Below, piece by piece: positions 1 through 6,026 of a stretch of 10,619 nucleotides of DNA; the stretch's first letter is position 1, and every line of letters starts with the position of its first letter. Position numbers and translations under genes: made by a program. The stretch is from positions 1-10,619 of the forward strand of contig JASHUX010000032.1 in NCBI GenBank assembly GCA_030039775.1, written 5' to 3'. The notes under the pieces are model-generated. The model was not told where the DNA came from, did not search any database, and worked only from the letters and a program-made list of their open reading frames with translations. Source of the stretch: Alphaproteobacteria bacterium (GTDB lineage Bacteria; Pseudomonadota; Alphaproteobacteria; ATCC43930; CGMCC-115725).

Positions 1-4
1 CCCG

Positions 5-409
5 ATGCGATTGTTATTCGCAACACTCGTGGCGCTGACGGTCGCCGCCGTTCCGTTCTCTCCATCCTGCGCCGCGACGCCGAAAGTGCCGGCCCGCACC
101 GGGCAATTCATCGTATTCTGCAAAAGCGCGGCCAATGCGAAAGCATATCATGACGCGATCATCACGATCGACAACTACAATCGAATGATCGACATGAAAA
201 TGCTCAACCCGCCAGCCGGGTTTGTTCGCGCCTGCATACTTTGGCCGCCCAAGAATCTACAGGGCGCGGAGTTGATGAAATACGCCGCCGACCAGAGAAA
301 CAAAACCGTGGCGGCGGTCCTGACTTGGCTAAATCATCCTCCCGAAATGAAAACGCGCACCACCGACGACGGCATTCAGGCCGCCCTTGTCGCGCTCCAT
401 CCCTGTTGA
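5..409 (+). CDS. Small secreted protein, possibly Rap1a/Tai-like
   Basis: 134-residue protein with an obvious N-terminal signal peptide: a short basic start, a hydrophobic stretch at about residues 3-17, and a likely cleavage after the SCAA motif (21-24). The mature part would be about 110 residues and would act in the periplasm or outside the cell. It has cysteines at 39, 77 and 134 (the last residue), plus C22 in the signal region, which does not fit a lipobox. The C-terminal half (a Cys near 77, then a G-x-E-L-M segment, a helix ending in W-L-N-H-P, and a final A-L-x-x-L-H-P-C) resembles small secreted proteins of the Rap1a/Tai immunity-like family. This is recognition by pattern only, and the function is unknown. 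The ATG lies 4 bases from the window edge, so the ribosome binding site and a possible upstream start cannot be seen. It converges on rpmJ with a 6-base gap. Confidence 0.7.
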   Translation: MRLLFATLVALTVAAVPFSPSCAATPKVPARTGQFIVFCKSAANAKAYHDAIITIDNYNRMIDMKMLNPPAGFVRACILWPPKNLQGAELMKYAADQRNKTVAAVLTWLNHPPEMKTRTTDDGIQAALVALHPC

Positions 410-415
410 GACGGA

Positions 416-541
416 TCAGCCCTGACGGGCCTTGTAGCGCGGGTTCACTTTGTTGATGACGTAGACCCGGCCCTTGCGGCGCACGATGCGGCAGTTCTTG
501 TCGCGCTTTTTCAGCGATTTCAGCGAGTTCGCGATCTTCAT
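416..541 (-). CDS. rpmJ: 50S ribosomal protein L36
   Basis: 41-residue, strongly basic protein starting [13 protein letters not shown] and ending in YKARQG, the unmistakable signature of bacterial L36, a component of the large ribosomal subunit. It is the longer C-minus form: only one cysteine (C17) is present, so the four-ligand zinc site of the canonical 37-38-residue L36 is absent. This form is usual for alphaproteobacteria. An in-frame ATG 19 codons upstream (598) would add a tail unlike any L36, so the start at 541 is preferred; a weak GGAA lies about 10 bases upstream of it. The gene is last in a minus-strand run and sits 53 bases after the preceding glycosyltransferase stop, with a hairpin in between. 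It is commonly a stand-alone gene in this group, so it may have its own promoter. Confidence 0.95.
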   Translation of the reverse strand: MKIANSLKSLKKRDKNCRIVRRKGRVYVINKVNPRYKARQG

Positions 542-565
542 GACACGGGTTCCGGGAAAAGAGGG

Positions 566-588
566 GCGGACCATAGGGGCCGGTCCGC
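566..588 (-). terminator. Hairpin between glycosyltransferase and rpmJ
   Basis: A perfect 7-bp inverted repeat (GCGGACC / GGTCCGC, 566-572 and 582-588) encloses a 9-base loop. On the minus strand it is followed by CCCTCTTTTCCC, a short pyrimidine tract with only four consecutive T. It begins 7 bases after the glycosyltransferase stop and ends 24 bases before the rpmJ start. It could be a weak intrinsic terminator for the upstream gene or a leader structure of rpmJ. The interrupted T run makes termination uncertain. Confidence 0.4.
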
Positions 589-594
589 GTGAAG

Positions 595-1705
595 TCAACC
601 CGCGGTGGCGCCAATCGGCGCGCAGGGCGCTCTCTCGCTTGCTAGACGCTCGATGATCCTGTCCATGCGCGACAAGAATGCCGTGAAGCGCTTGCTGGTC
701 GTGACCGCCCCGTTAGCCAGATAGTGCCGGCGCTCCGGCGCGAGCATCAGCGCTTGCGTCACGTGTCTGAGTTCGGACGCGTCGTTCCAAAGATAGCCGT
801 TGATCCGCGACGAAATTGTTTCGCGTGGCCCGCCGGAATTGAACACCATCGGGAATAGCGCCGGCCGACATCGCCTCGACGATGGTCATGCCGAAATGTT
901 CCTGCTTGGCGGGCTCAGCGTCGGGCGTCGTGCCGTAGCCGGTGCCGTGCCAAAAGATGGTGGCGCGCCGGTAGCGGTCCCGGAGCGTATCGAAGTCGGC
1001 GTTGGGGATGATGTGCACGGGATACCCGGCGGCGCGGGCGCGCAGCGACTCGCAGAACGCCTTGTCCTCGTCGCTTTCGCCGAGGCTGCCGATAAGATGC
1101 AATTCCCAGTCGGTTCCGCCGTCGTCCGCGATCCGTCGGAAAACGTCGAGCAGCACGTCTTGGCGTTTGTGATGTATCTCGGGTCCGTCGGCGAAAAACC
1201 GGGCGACGCTCAGGATCATTTTCTTCTTCGGCAGCGGCGGACCGAAATCGGCGCAGGCCGAATAAACGACCTCGGCGTCGTACCGCCAGCGTCGCTTGAT
1301 CCAACCCGATGTGTAATGCGAGTTGGCGGTGATGACGTGATAGCTGTCCAGGATGATTTCGTCTTTGTCCGGAAACATACACATATAGATTCCGAGCGGC
1401 GCTGGGTTGATCAGCCGACTCGCATATGAGTTGTTTATCAGCAGGTCCGGGCGGTGCTTCCCGATTTCCGCGGCGTGATCGCCGTCGCCCAGGGCGACGA
1501 TCCGGGCCGCGCCGATATCGATCCCGAAATGCCCGAAAATGGTCGAGGCATCGATCGGCGAGCGCACGAACAACGTGACGTCGTGCCGCTGCGCGAGATG
1601 GGCCGCAAGCGCCGCCGTTCGCCGCTCGCCGCCGCCAAGCGTGGCAAAACACATATTGTAAAGGGCGACGTGCACGGGCCCCCTCCCCAACGATCGAACA
1701 TACAT
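595..1705 (-). pseudogene. Family 4 glycosyltransferase (ALG11-like), frameshifted
   Basis: GT-B retaining glycosyltransferase that would transfer a sugar from a nucleotide-sugar donor, probably at the cytoplasmic face of the membrane. Counting from the ATG at 1705, the N-terminal acceptor domain has the glycine-rich GGGERRTAALAAHL (24-37). The C-terminal domain has ILSVARF (164-170), HHKRQDVLLDVF (178-189), LHLIGS (202-207) and the catalytic EX7E motif E269-HFGMTIV-E277. The sequence around these motifs resembles the ALG11-type branch. The frame then breaks. After EAMSAGAIP (residue 285, near base 853) this frame reads nonsense to a stop at 713. The expected continuation (MVFNSGGPRE... then NGYLW) lies in the neighbouring frame from 849 to its stop at 595. 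One extra base in the CCCG/GGG run at 850-853 explains it, either as a real mutation or a sequence error. A GTG at 1675, preceded by GGGGAGG and giving the family-like start VHVALYNMCF, may be the true start; the ATG at 1705 has poor ribosome-binding spacing. The gene follows the aminotransferase by 42 bases. Confidence 0.85.
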
Positions 1706-1727
1706 CCTTGCGGTCCGCCTGGGGATG

Positions 1728-1747
1728 GACGCCCCGTCCGGGGCGCC
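1728..1747 (-). terminator. GC-rich hairpin just after aminotransferase stop
   Basis: An 8-bp stem (1728-1735 with 1740-1747, one G-T wobble) with a 4-base loop abuts the aminotransferase stop codon. On the minus strand it reads GGCGCCCC, loop GGAC, GGGGCGTC. No T run follows (CATCCCC), so it is not a textbook intrinsic terminator. It may instead protect the 3' end of the message or reduce read-through into the glycosyltransferase. Confidence 0.35.
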
Positions 1748-2977
1748 TCAGCGGTTCGGCGACGCGACCACGCGCTCCCTGAGCTTGCCGCCGCCCGAAT
1801 TCCGGCCGCTTAGGAACTGCTTGATGTTGCGTGTCGCCTGGCGAAGCCGATGGCGGTTCTCGACGATGGCGATGCGGACGTAATTCTCGCCATGTTCGCC
1901 GAAGCCGACGCCCGGCGAGGCCGCGACATTCGCCTCTTCGAGCAGCAGCTTCGAAAATTCGAGGCTGCCGAGGCTGCGGAACCGTTCCGGCACCGGCGCC
2001 CAGGCGAACATGGTCGCGGGCGGCACGGGGATCTCCCACCCGGCCTGATGAAGCCCGTCGACCAGCACGTCGCGGCGCAGGCGATAGCGTTCGCGGATCT
2101 CGGCGATGCAGTCCTGCGGGCCGTTCAGCGCCGCGGTCGCCGCCACTTGGATCGGGGTGAAGGCGCCGTAATCGAGATAGGACTTCACCCGTGCCAGGGC
2201 CGCGATCAGCCGCTTGTTCCCGACCGCGAAGCCGATGCGCCAGCCGGCCATGTTGTAGGTCTTGGAGAGCGACGAAAACTCGACCGCGATGTCGCGCGCG
2301 CCCGGCACTTGCAGGATCGAGGGCGGCGGATTGCCGTCGAAGTAAATCTCGGCATAGGCCACGTCGGACAGGATGTAGATACCGTGCTCGCGGCAGAACG
2401 CCACCACCTTGCTGTAGAAATCGAGATCGACCACTTGCGCCGTGGGGTTGGCGGGATAATTCAGCACCACCGCCACCGGCTTCGGCGACGAATCGGCGAC
2501 CGCCTTTTTCATCTCGTCGAGAAAATCGTTTTCCGGCCCGGCCGGGACGTAGCGCACGGTCGCGCCGGCGATGATGAAGCCGAAGGCGTGGATCGGGTAG
2601 CACGGGCTCGGCACCAGCACGACGTCGCCCGGCGCGGTGATCGCCTGGGCGAGGTTGGCGAGGCCCTCCTTCGAGCCGAGCGTGACGATAACCTCGCTTT
2701 CGGGGTCGAGCTCGACGCCGAAGCGGCGGCCGTAATAGCCCGCTTGCGCGCGCCGCAGGCCGGCGATGCCGCGCGATGCCGAATAGCCGTGGGCGCGGGG
2801 ATTTTGCACCGCCTCGACCAGCTTATCGACGATATGGCGCGGCGTGGCGCCGTCGGGATTGCCCATGCCGAGATCGATCACGTCGCGGCCCGCCGCGCGC
2901 GCCTTCGCCTTCAGGGCATTCACCTCAGCGAAAACATAAGGCGGTAAGCGCTTGATTCGATAGAAATCTTCGGGCAT
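1748..2977 (-). CDS. PLP aminotransferase, LL-DAP/alanine aminotransferase type
   Basis: 409-residue fold-type I (class I/II) aminotransferase, cytoplasmic, using pyridoxal phosphate to move an amino group between an amino acid and a 2-oxo acid. Visible motifs: the N-terminal substrate loop DLGMGNPDG (35-43), GSKEG (101-105) for phosphate binding, the ring-stacking Y127 in SPCYP, NYPANPT (173-179) with the conserved N177, SDVAYAE (204-210) with D205 and Y208, the Schiff-base lysine K239 in SSLSKTYNMAGWRIGF, and the carboxylate-binding arginine R368 in YVRIA. Length is normal for the subgroup that genome pipelines label LL-diaminopimelate aminotransferase or AlaA/AlaC-like alanine aminotransferase. 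In many alphaproteobacteria such a gene precedes homoserine dehydrogenase, but here a glycosyltransferase follows. The substrate cannot be settled from sequence. The start at 2977 gives the family-like MPEDFYRIKRLPPYVF, although no strong ribosome binding site is visible. The last 20 residues are a variable tail. Confidence 0.93.
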   Translation of the reverse strand: MPEDFYRIKRLPPYVFAEVNALKAKARAAGRDVIDLGMGNPDGATPRHIVDKLVEAVQNPRAHGYSASRGIAGLRRAQAGYYGRRFGVELDPESEVIVTLGSKEGLANLAQAITAPGDVVLVPSPCYPIHAFGFIIAGATVRYVPAGPENDFLDEMKKAVADSSPKPVAVVLNYPANPTAQVVDLDFYSKVVAFCREHGIYILSDVAYAEIYFDGNPPPSILQVPGARDIAVEFSSLSKTYNMAGWRIGFAVGNKRLIAALARVKSYLDYGAFTPIQVAATAALNGPQDCIAEIRERYRLRRDVLVDGLHQAGWEIPVPPATMFAWAPVPERFRSLGSLEFSKLLLEEANVAASPGVGFGEHGENYVRIAIVENRHRLRQATRNIKQFLSGRNSGGGKLRERVVASPNR

Positions 2978-3053
2978 GGCGGGAGCTGTGTCAGGGGCTG
3001 GTCAAATTTGCGCCATCGTAAACCTTCGGCGCGGGCAACGCGAGGGGCATGCG

Positions 3054-3737
3054 TCAGGACTCGGGCGCCCGACTCCTAAACACGTGCCGCAGCAAAAACG
3101 ATATCGCCAGCGCGGCGAGACCGATCAGCATCGGCACCAGCCAGCCGGGACGGCCGCTGGCGGCGCGTTCGCCGGCGGCGCCGAACTCGACGAAGGCGAC
3201 GGTGGCGGGAATTTGCCCTAGGAACGAGCCCAGCAGATAGGCGCCAAACGGCACCTTCGTCAGGCCGAGGGCGTAATTGACGAAGGTGTGATTCATGATC
3301 GGCAGCACGCGAATCAGCGCCACGACCGGCCAGCCGCCGCGCTCGGCGCGGAGAAAATAAGGGCCGAACCGGGGCAGGGCCTCCAGATCGATCAGCCCGG
3401 CGTTGACGGAGCGCGCGACCAGAAAGCCCGCGACCGAGCCAAGCACGCTGCCGATCGTCGCCCAAATCAGTCCCCACCATAGGCCGAACATCAACCCCGC
3501 CGCGGCCGCGACCAGCGCGCGCGGAATGAAGAGAAGGCTGGCGACGACATGCGCCGCTAGGAACAGCGCCGGCGCCGCCGTCGAATGGGAAATCGCCGCC
3601 TCGATGGCGCCCGGCGACAGCGCGCCGCGATTCATCCAGGCGAGCGCGATGCCGACGACGATCGCGGCCAGGAGGAGCATGCGGCCGGCCAATTTCAGCT
3701 TGGCCAGGGAATTGTTGTTTCCCTGTTCAATCTTCAT
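3054..3737 (-). CDS. TVP38/TMEM64 (VTT/DedA-like) membrane protein
   Basis: Integral inner-membrane protein of about 227 residues in the TVP38/TMEM64 family, which shares the VTT domain with DedA proteins. Members are linked to lipid scrambling or transport and membrane homeostasis, but the exact substrate is unknown. Numbering from the upstream ATG at 3743, hydrophobic segments lie at about 21-38, 58-86, 88-111, 138-150, 167-190 and 202-218. Family signatures include LFIPRALVAAAAGLMFG (71-87), the glycine-rich helix GSVLGSVAGFLVAR (98-111) and the re-entrant segment LIRVLPIMNHTFVNYALGLT (143-162), with conserved Arg, Pro, Asn and the NYA triplet. The ATG at 3737 is chosen because a palindromic repeat ends exactly one base before it. 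An in-frame ATG at 3743 lies inside that repeat. Neither has a clear Shine-Dalgarno site. It lies 50-odd bases downstream of a family 2 glycosyltransferase on the same strand, so cotranscription is plausible. Confidence 0.9.
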   Translation of the reverse strand: MKIEQGNNNSLAKLKLAGRMLLLAAIVVGIALAWMNRGALSPGAIEAAISHSTAAPALFLAAHVVASLLFIPRALVAAAAGLMFGLWWGLIWATIGSVLGSVAGFLVARSVNAGLIDLEALPRFGPYFLRAERGGWPVVALIRVLPIMNHTFVNYALGLTKVPFGAYLLGSFLGQIPATVAFVEFGAAGERAASGRPGWLVPMLIGLAALAISFLLRHVFRSRAPES

Positions 3738-3768
3738 CGTCATGGCCGGGCTTGACCCGGGGGTGACG
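3738..3768. repeat. CTTGA-loop palindromic repeat, copy A
   Basis: Imperfect palindrome: outer arms CGTCA/TGACG (3738-3742, 3764-3768), a 3-base internal mismatch (TGG against GGG), inner arms CCGGG/CCCGG (3746-3750, 3756-3760) and a CTTGA loop (3751-3755). It shares the core CGTCATGGCC-x-GGCTTGACCCGG with copy C at 7073-7099 (reverse orientation) and the loop with copy B at 7015-7037. Its left half matches the ATGGCC type and its right half looks like a different type ending GGGGGTGACG. It sits between the glycosyltransferase stop and the TVP38-type start. Confidence 0.8.
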
Positions 3769-3792
3769 GAGAAAGGAAACGGCGCGCCATTG

Positions 3793-4506
3793 TTATTCCC
3801 TTATCACGGCGCGGCCCGGGCGGCGCTTGAGCCACATCACGCCGCCGAGATCGACGATGCCGACCCACAGCCGGTCGAGCGTGCCGTAGTTCGAGGTGCC
3901 GCGCTCGCGCGGGCGGTGATTCACGGGCACCGAGACGACGCGGCCGCCCTCGCGCAGCACCAAGGCCGGCAGGAAGCGATGCTGGTGATCGAAGAACGGC
4001 AGGTCGAGATAGAGCGCGCGGTGAAACACCTTCAGTCCACAGCCGGTGTCGGGCGTGTCGTCGCCGAGGAGTTGCGCGCGCACCTTGTTGGCGATGCGGG
4101 ACGACCAGCGTTTCACGGTGCTGTCGCGGCGCTTGGCCCGCTGGCCGGCGATCAGGAGGCGCGGCGCATCGGCGGCCTCGCGCGCCATCGCCCACAGGCG
4201 CGGAATGTCGGCCGGATCGTTTTGGCCGTCGCCGTCGAGCGTCGCGATCCAATCGGCGCCCGACGCCTTGACGCCGCTGCGGATCGCCGCGCTTTGCCCG
4301 GCCCGGGCGCGATGTTTCACCAGCCGCAGCGCGGGAAAGCCGCCTTGCAACGCCTCGACCGCGGCCACCGTGCCGTCCGACGAGCCGTCGTCGACATAGA
4401 CGATCTCGTAGGCGAGCCGGCCGTCGAGCGCGGCGCGAATCTCGCCGACCAGCGGCGCGATGTTGGCCGCCTCGTTACGGACGGGAATGACAATGGACAA
4501 GTTCAC
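3793..4506 (-). CDS. Family 2 glycosyltransferase (DPM1/polyprenyl-phosphate type)
   Basis: 237-residue GT-A glycosyltransferase of family 2, similar to dolichol- or undecaprenyl-phosphate sugar transferases. It would act at the cytoplasmic membrane surface, moving a sugar from a nucleotide sugar, often to a polyprenyl phosphate. Motifs: IVIPVRNE (5-12), YVDDGSSDGT (37-46) for nucleotide binding, the metal-binding DGDGQNDP (91-98), GQRAKRRDS (121-129), DTGCGLKVF (153-161) and HRPRERGTSNYG (197-208). The C terminus has only a short hydrophobic stretch (about 214-226) rather than the two or four helices of ArnC/GtrB-type enzymes, so it is soluble or peripherally bound. The start is a GTG (4504-4506) directly at the edge of the heptamer repeat array, and no Shine-Dalgarno sequence is visible. 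A TTG two codons in is an alternative. The TVP38-type gene follows after about 50 bases. Confidence 0.92.
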   Translation of the reverse strand: MNLSIVIPVRNEAANIAPLVGEIRAALDGRLAYEIVYVDDGSSDGTVAAVEALQGGFPALRLVKHRARAGQSAAIRSGVKASGADWIATLDGDGQNDPADIPRLWAMAREAADAPRLLIAGQRAKRRDSTVKRWSSRIANKVRAQLLGDDTPDTGCGLKVFHRALYLDLPFFDHQHRFLPALVLREGGRVVSVPVNHRPRERGTSNYGTLDRLWVGIVDLGGVMWLKRRPGRAVIRE

Positions 4507-4618
4507 AGTTATCAGTTGTCAGTTTTCAGTTTCGGAAAAGCCGGGGTTCGGATAACTGATAACTGAAAACCGATAACTAACAACTCCCCGATAACTGAAA
4601 ACCGATAACGGACAACTA
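4506..4618. repeat. Heptanucleotide repeat array in inverted arms
   Basis: Units of exactly 7 bases fill this stretch. The left arm (4506-4533) has four copies of CAGTTNN: CAGTTAT, CAGTTGT, CAGTTTT, CAGTTTC. After an 18-base spacer (4534-4551), the right arm carries the reverse-complement type: ATAACTG, ATAACTG, AAAACCG, ATAACTA, ACAACTC (4552-4586), then CCCG, then ATAACTG, AAAACCG, ATAACGG, ACAACTA (4591-4618). A 20-base direct repeat (4558-4577 and 4590-4609) shows internal duplication. The arms can pair into a long imperfect hairpin. AT content is clearly higher than in the surrounding genes. The array spans the whole gap between two divergent start codons. Confidence 0.9.
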
Positions 4619-4626
4619 TTCGCCGC

Positions 4627-5556
4627 ATGCCCGCCAAGCCCCTTGCCACCGTCCGCACCGCCGCGGCCCTGCGTCGCGCCGTGGCGCAATGGCGGAAGCG
4701 CGGCGATACGGTCGCGCTGGTGCCGACCATGGGTGCGCTGCATGCCGGGCATATGGCGTTGGTGACGCGGGCGCGGCGCCTGGCGAAGCGCACCGTGGTC
4801 AGCCTGTTCGTCAATCCGGCGCAGTTCGGGCCGCACGAGGATTTCGCCAAATATCCGCGCGACGAGGCGGCCGACCGCGCCAAGCTGCGCGAGGCCGGGG
4901 TCGACCTGCTGTTCGCGCCCGACGTCGCGGAGATCTATCCGCCCGGCTTCGCCACCGCCGTCGCCGTCAGCGGGCTCGCCGACACGCTCGACGGCGTCCA
5001 CCGCCCCGGTCACTTCACCGGCGTTGCCACAGTCGTTGCGAAGCTTCTAATCGTGGCGCAAGCGGATTTCGCCTGCTTCGGCGAGAAGGATTATCAGCAG
5101 CTTCAAATCGTGAAGCGGATGGCGGCCGATCTCGACATTCCGACGCGCATCGTTGGCGTGCCGACGGTGCGCGAGCGCGACGGTTTGGCGTTGTCGTCGC
5201 GCAACGGCTATCTGTCCCAGGACGAGCGCGCCCTGGCGCCGACGCTGCATCGCGTGCTGCTCGACACCGCCGAGCATATCGAGCACGGCGCGAACATCGA
5301 CGACGCGGTGGCGCGCGCGACCAGCGAGCTCACCATGTCGGGATTCGACGGCGTCGATTATTTCGCCGCGGTCGACGCCGAGACGCTGGAGCCGCTCGAC
5401 CGGCTCGACCGGCCGGCGCGCCTCCTGGTCGCCGTTCAGCTCGGCCGGGCCAGGCTGATCGACAACGAGCCGCTCAAGCCGACTTCGCGCGCGCCCGCGG
5501 CTGGTAGTGGCCGGCCTCGCTCCGGAACACGCCCGCGAGGCGGTTCCAGCCGTTGA
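4627..5556 (+). CDS. panC: Pantothenate synthetase
   Basis: Cytoplasmic enzyme that joins pantoate and beta-alanine using ATP (via pantoyl-adenylate), the last step of vitamin B5 synthesis toward coenzyme A. Diagnostic motifs: PTMGALHAGH (33-42), with the HxGH nucleotidyl-transferase signature at H39-H42; FVNPAQFGPHEDFAKYPR (61-78); GVHRPGHFTGVATVVAKLL (123-141); FGEKDYQQLQIV (151-162); and LALSSRNGYL (187-196), the KMSKS-like loop. The family normally ends soon after the motif R-L-I-D-N (here 276-280). This protein runs about 29 residues further with a Pro/Arg/Ser/Gly-rich tail (PTSRAPAAGSGRPRSG...) that lies antisense to the 3' end of the convergent gene, so the tail is probably stop-codon loss rather than function. 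No Shine-Dalgarno site precedes the ATG, because the repeat array ends 8 bases upstream. panB is not in the window. Confidence 0.95.
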   Translation: MPAKPLATVRTAAALRRAVAQWRKRGDTVALVPTMGALHAGHMALVTRARRLAKRTVVSLFVNPAQFGPHEDFAKYPRDEAADRAKLREAGVDLLFAPDVAEIYPPGFATAVAVSGLADTLDGVHRPGHFTGVATVVAKLLIVAQADFACFGEKDYQQLQIVKRMAADLDIPTRIVGVPTVRERDGLALSSRNGYLSQDERALAPTLHRVLLDTAEHIEHGANIDDAVARATSELTMSGFDGVDYFAAVDAETLEPLDRLDRPARLLVAVQLGRARLIDNEPLKPTSRAPAAGSGRPRSGTRPRGGSSR

Positions 5557-5944
5557 TGGCGATGACCGCCAAGGTCAGGTCGACGATCTCCTTCTCGCTG
5601 AATTGCTCGCGGGTCGCGCGGTAGAGCGATTCCGGCACCGGCGCGTCGGCGAGCTTCGTCACCGCTTCGGTCCAAGCCAGCGCCGCGCGCTCGCGCGGCG
5701 TGAAGAACGGCGCCTCTTCCCAGGCCGCGACCGCATAGAGCCGTTGCTCCGTCTCGCCGGCGGCGCGCGCGTCGATCGTGTGCATGTCGAGGCAGAAGGC
5801 GCAGTGATTGATCTGCGACGCCCTGATGCGCACCAGCTCGAGCAGCGCCGGCTCTAGCGCAACCTCATGGGTTGCGTTTGAGAATTTGAGCATCGCCTGG
5901 TAGGAATCGGGCGAGGCTTTGACGTAGTTCAAAAAGGCGGTCAT
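5474..5944 (-). CDS. AhpD/carboxymuconolactone-decarboxylase-like protein
   Basis: 156-residue protein of the alkylhydroperoxidase D-like (CMD) superfamily, cytoplasmic. It carries the redox and proton-relay motif H-C-A-F-C-L-D-M-H, with C48, C51 and H55 in the CxxCxxxH arrangement of AhpD-like peroxidase-fold proteins. A second conserved region is WTEAVTKLAD (91-100), followed by a helix FSEKEIVDLTLAVIAINGWNR (115-135). It likely uses the cysteine pair in thiol-peroxide chemistry, though substrates for this subgroup are mostly unknown. The ATG at 5944 is chosen because GAAAGGA lies about 8 bases upstream and the protein then begins like the family (MTAFLNYVKASPDSYQAM). A longer frame back to 6022 would add an unlikely tail. 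Its last 83 bases overlap the panC tail on the other strand. It is divergent from the HAD phosphatase gene. Confidence 0.9.
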   Translation of the reverse strand: MTAFLNYVKASPDSYQAMLKFSNATHEVALEPALLELVRIRASQINHCAFCLDMHTIDARAAGETEQRLYAVAAWEEAPFFTPRERAALAWTEAVTKLADAPVPESLYRATREQFSEKEIVDLTLAVIAINGWNRLAGVFRSEAGHYQPRARAKSA

Positions 5945-5972
5945 GGCAGGTTCCTTTCTGCTCCGAACATAG

Positions 5973-5988
5973 GGCGGCCCCGGCCGCC
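5973..5988. other. GC palindrome in divergent intergenic region
   Basis: Sixteen bases of perfect dyad symmetry (GGCGGCC, CC, GGCCGCC) lie about 29 bases upstream of the AhpD-like start and 39 bases upstream of the HAD phosphatase start. It could be an operator for the divergent pair or a chance GC-rich palindrome. No convincing -35/-10 pair was recognised around it. Confidence 0.35.
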
Positions 5989-6026
5989 ATTGTTGCGCCT
6001 TTGCCGCGCATCCGCTAGGCAAGGAA

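Noticed and set aside
915..2603. Long open frame of 562 codons on the minus strand
   Set aside because: It is a frame shadow of the aminotransferase and GT4 genes, with Arg/Ala/Gly-rich low-complexity translation and no family motif. The overlapping frame has full PLP-enzyme signatures.
1850..2947. 365-codon open frame on the plus strand
   Set aside because: Antisense to the aminotransferase, with composition typical of GC-rich antisense frames (many Asp, Arg, His, Val) and no recognisable domain.
3061..3072. 12-base perfect palindrome TCGGGCGCCCGA near the TVP38-type stop
   Set aside because: It lies inside the coding sequence, has no loop, no T run follows, and it is easily expected by chance in DNA of this GC content.
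3403..4566. 387-codon open frame on the plus strand ending in the repeat array
   Set aside because: Antisense to the TVP38-type and GT2 genes. The C-terminal LSVFSF-type residues come only from translating the heptamer repeats.
4506..4618. Could the repeated region be a CRISPR array
   Set aside because: Units are 7 bases with no unique spacers of regular length, and no cas genes are present.
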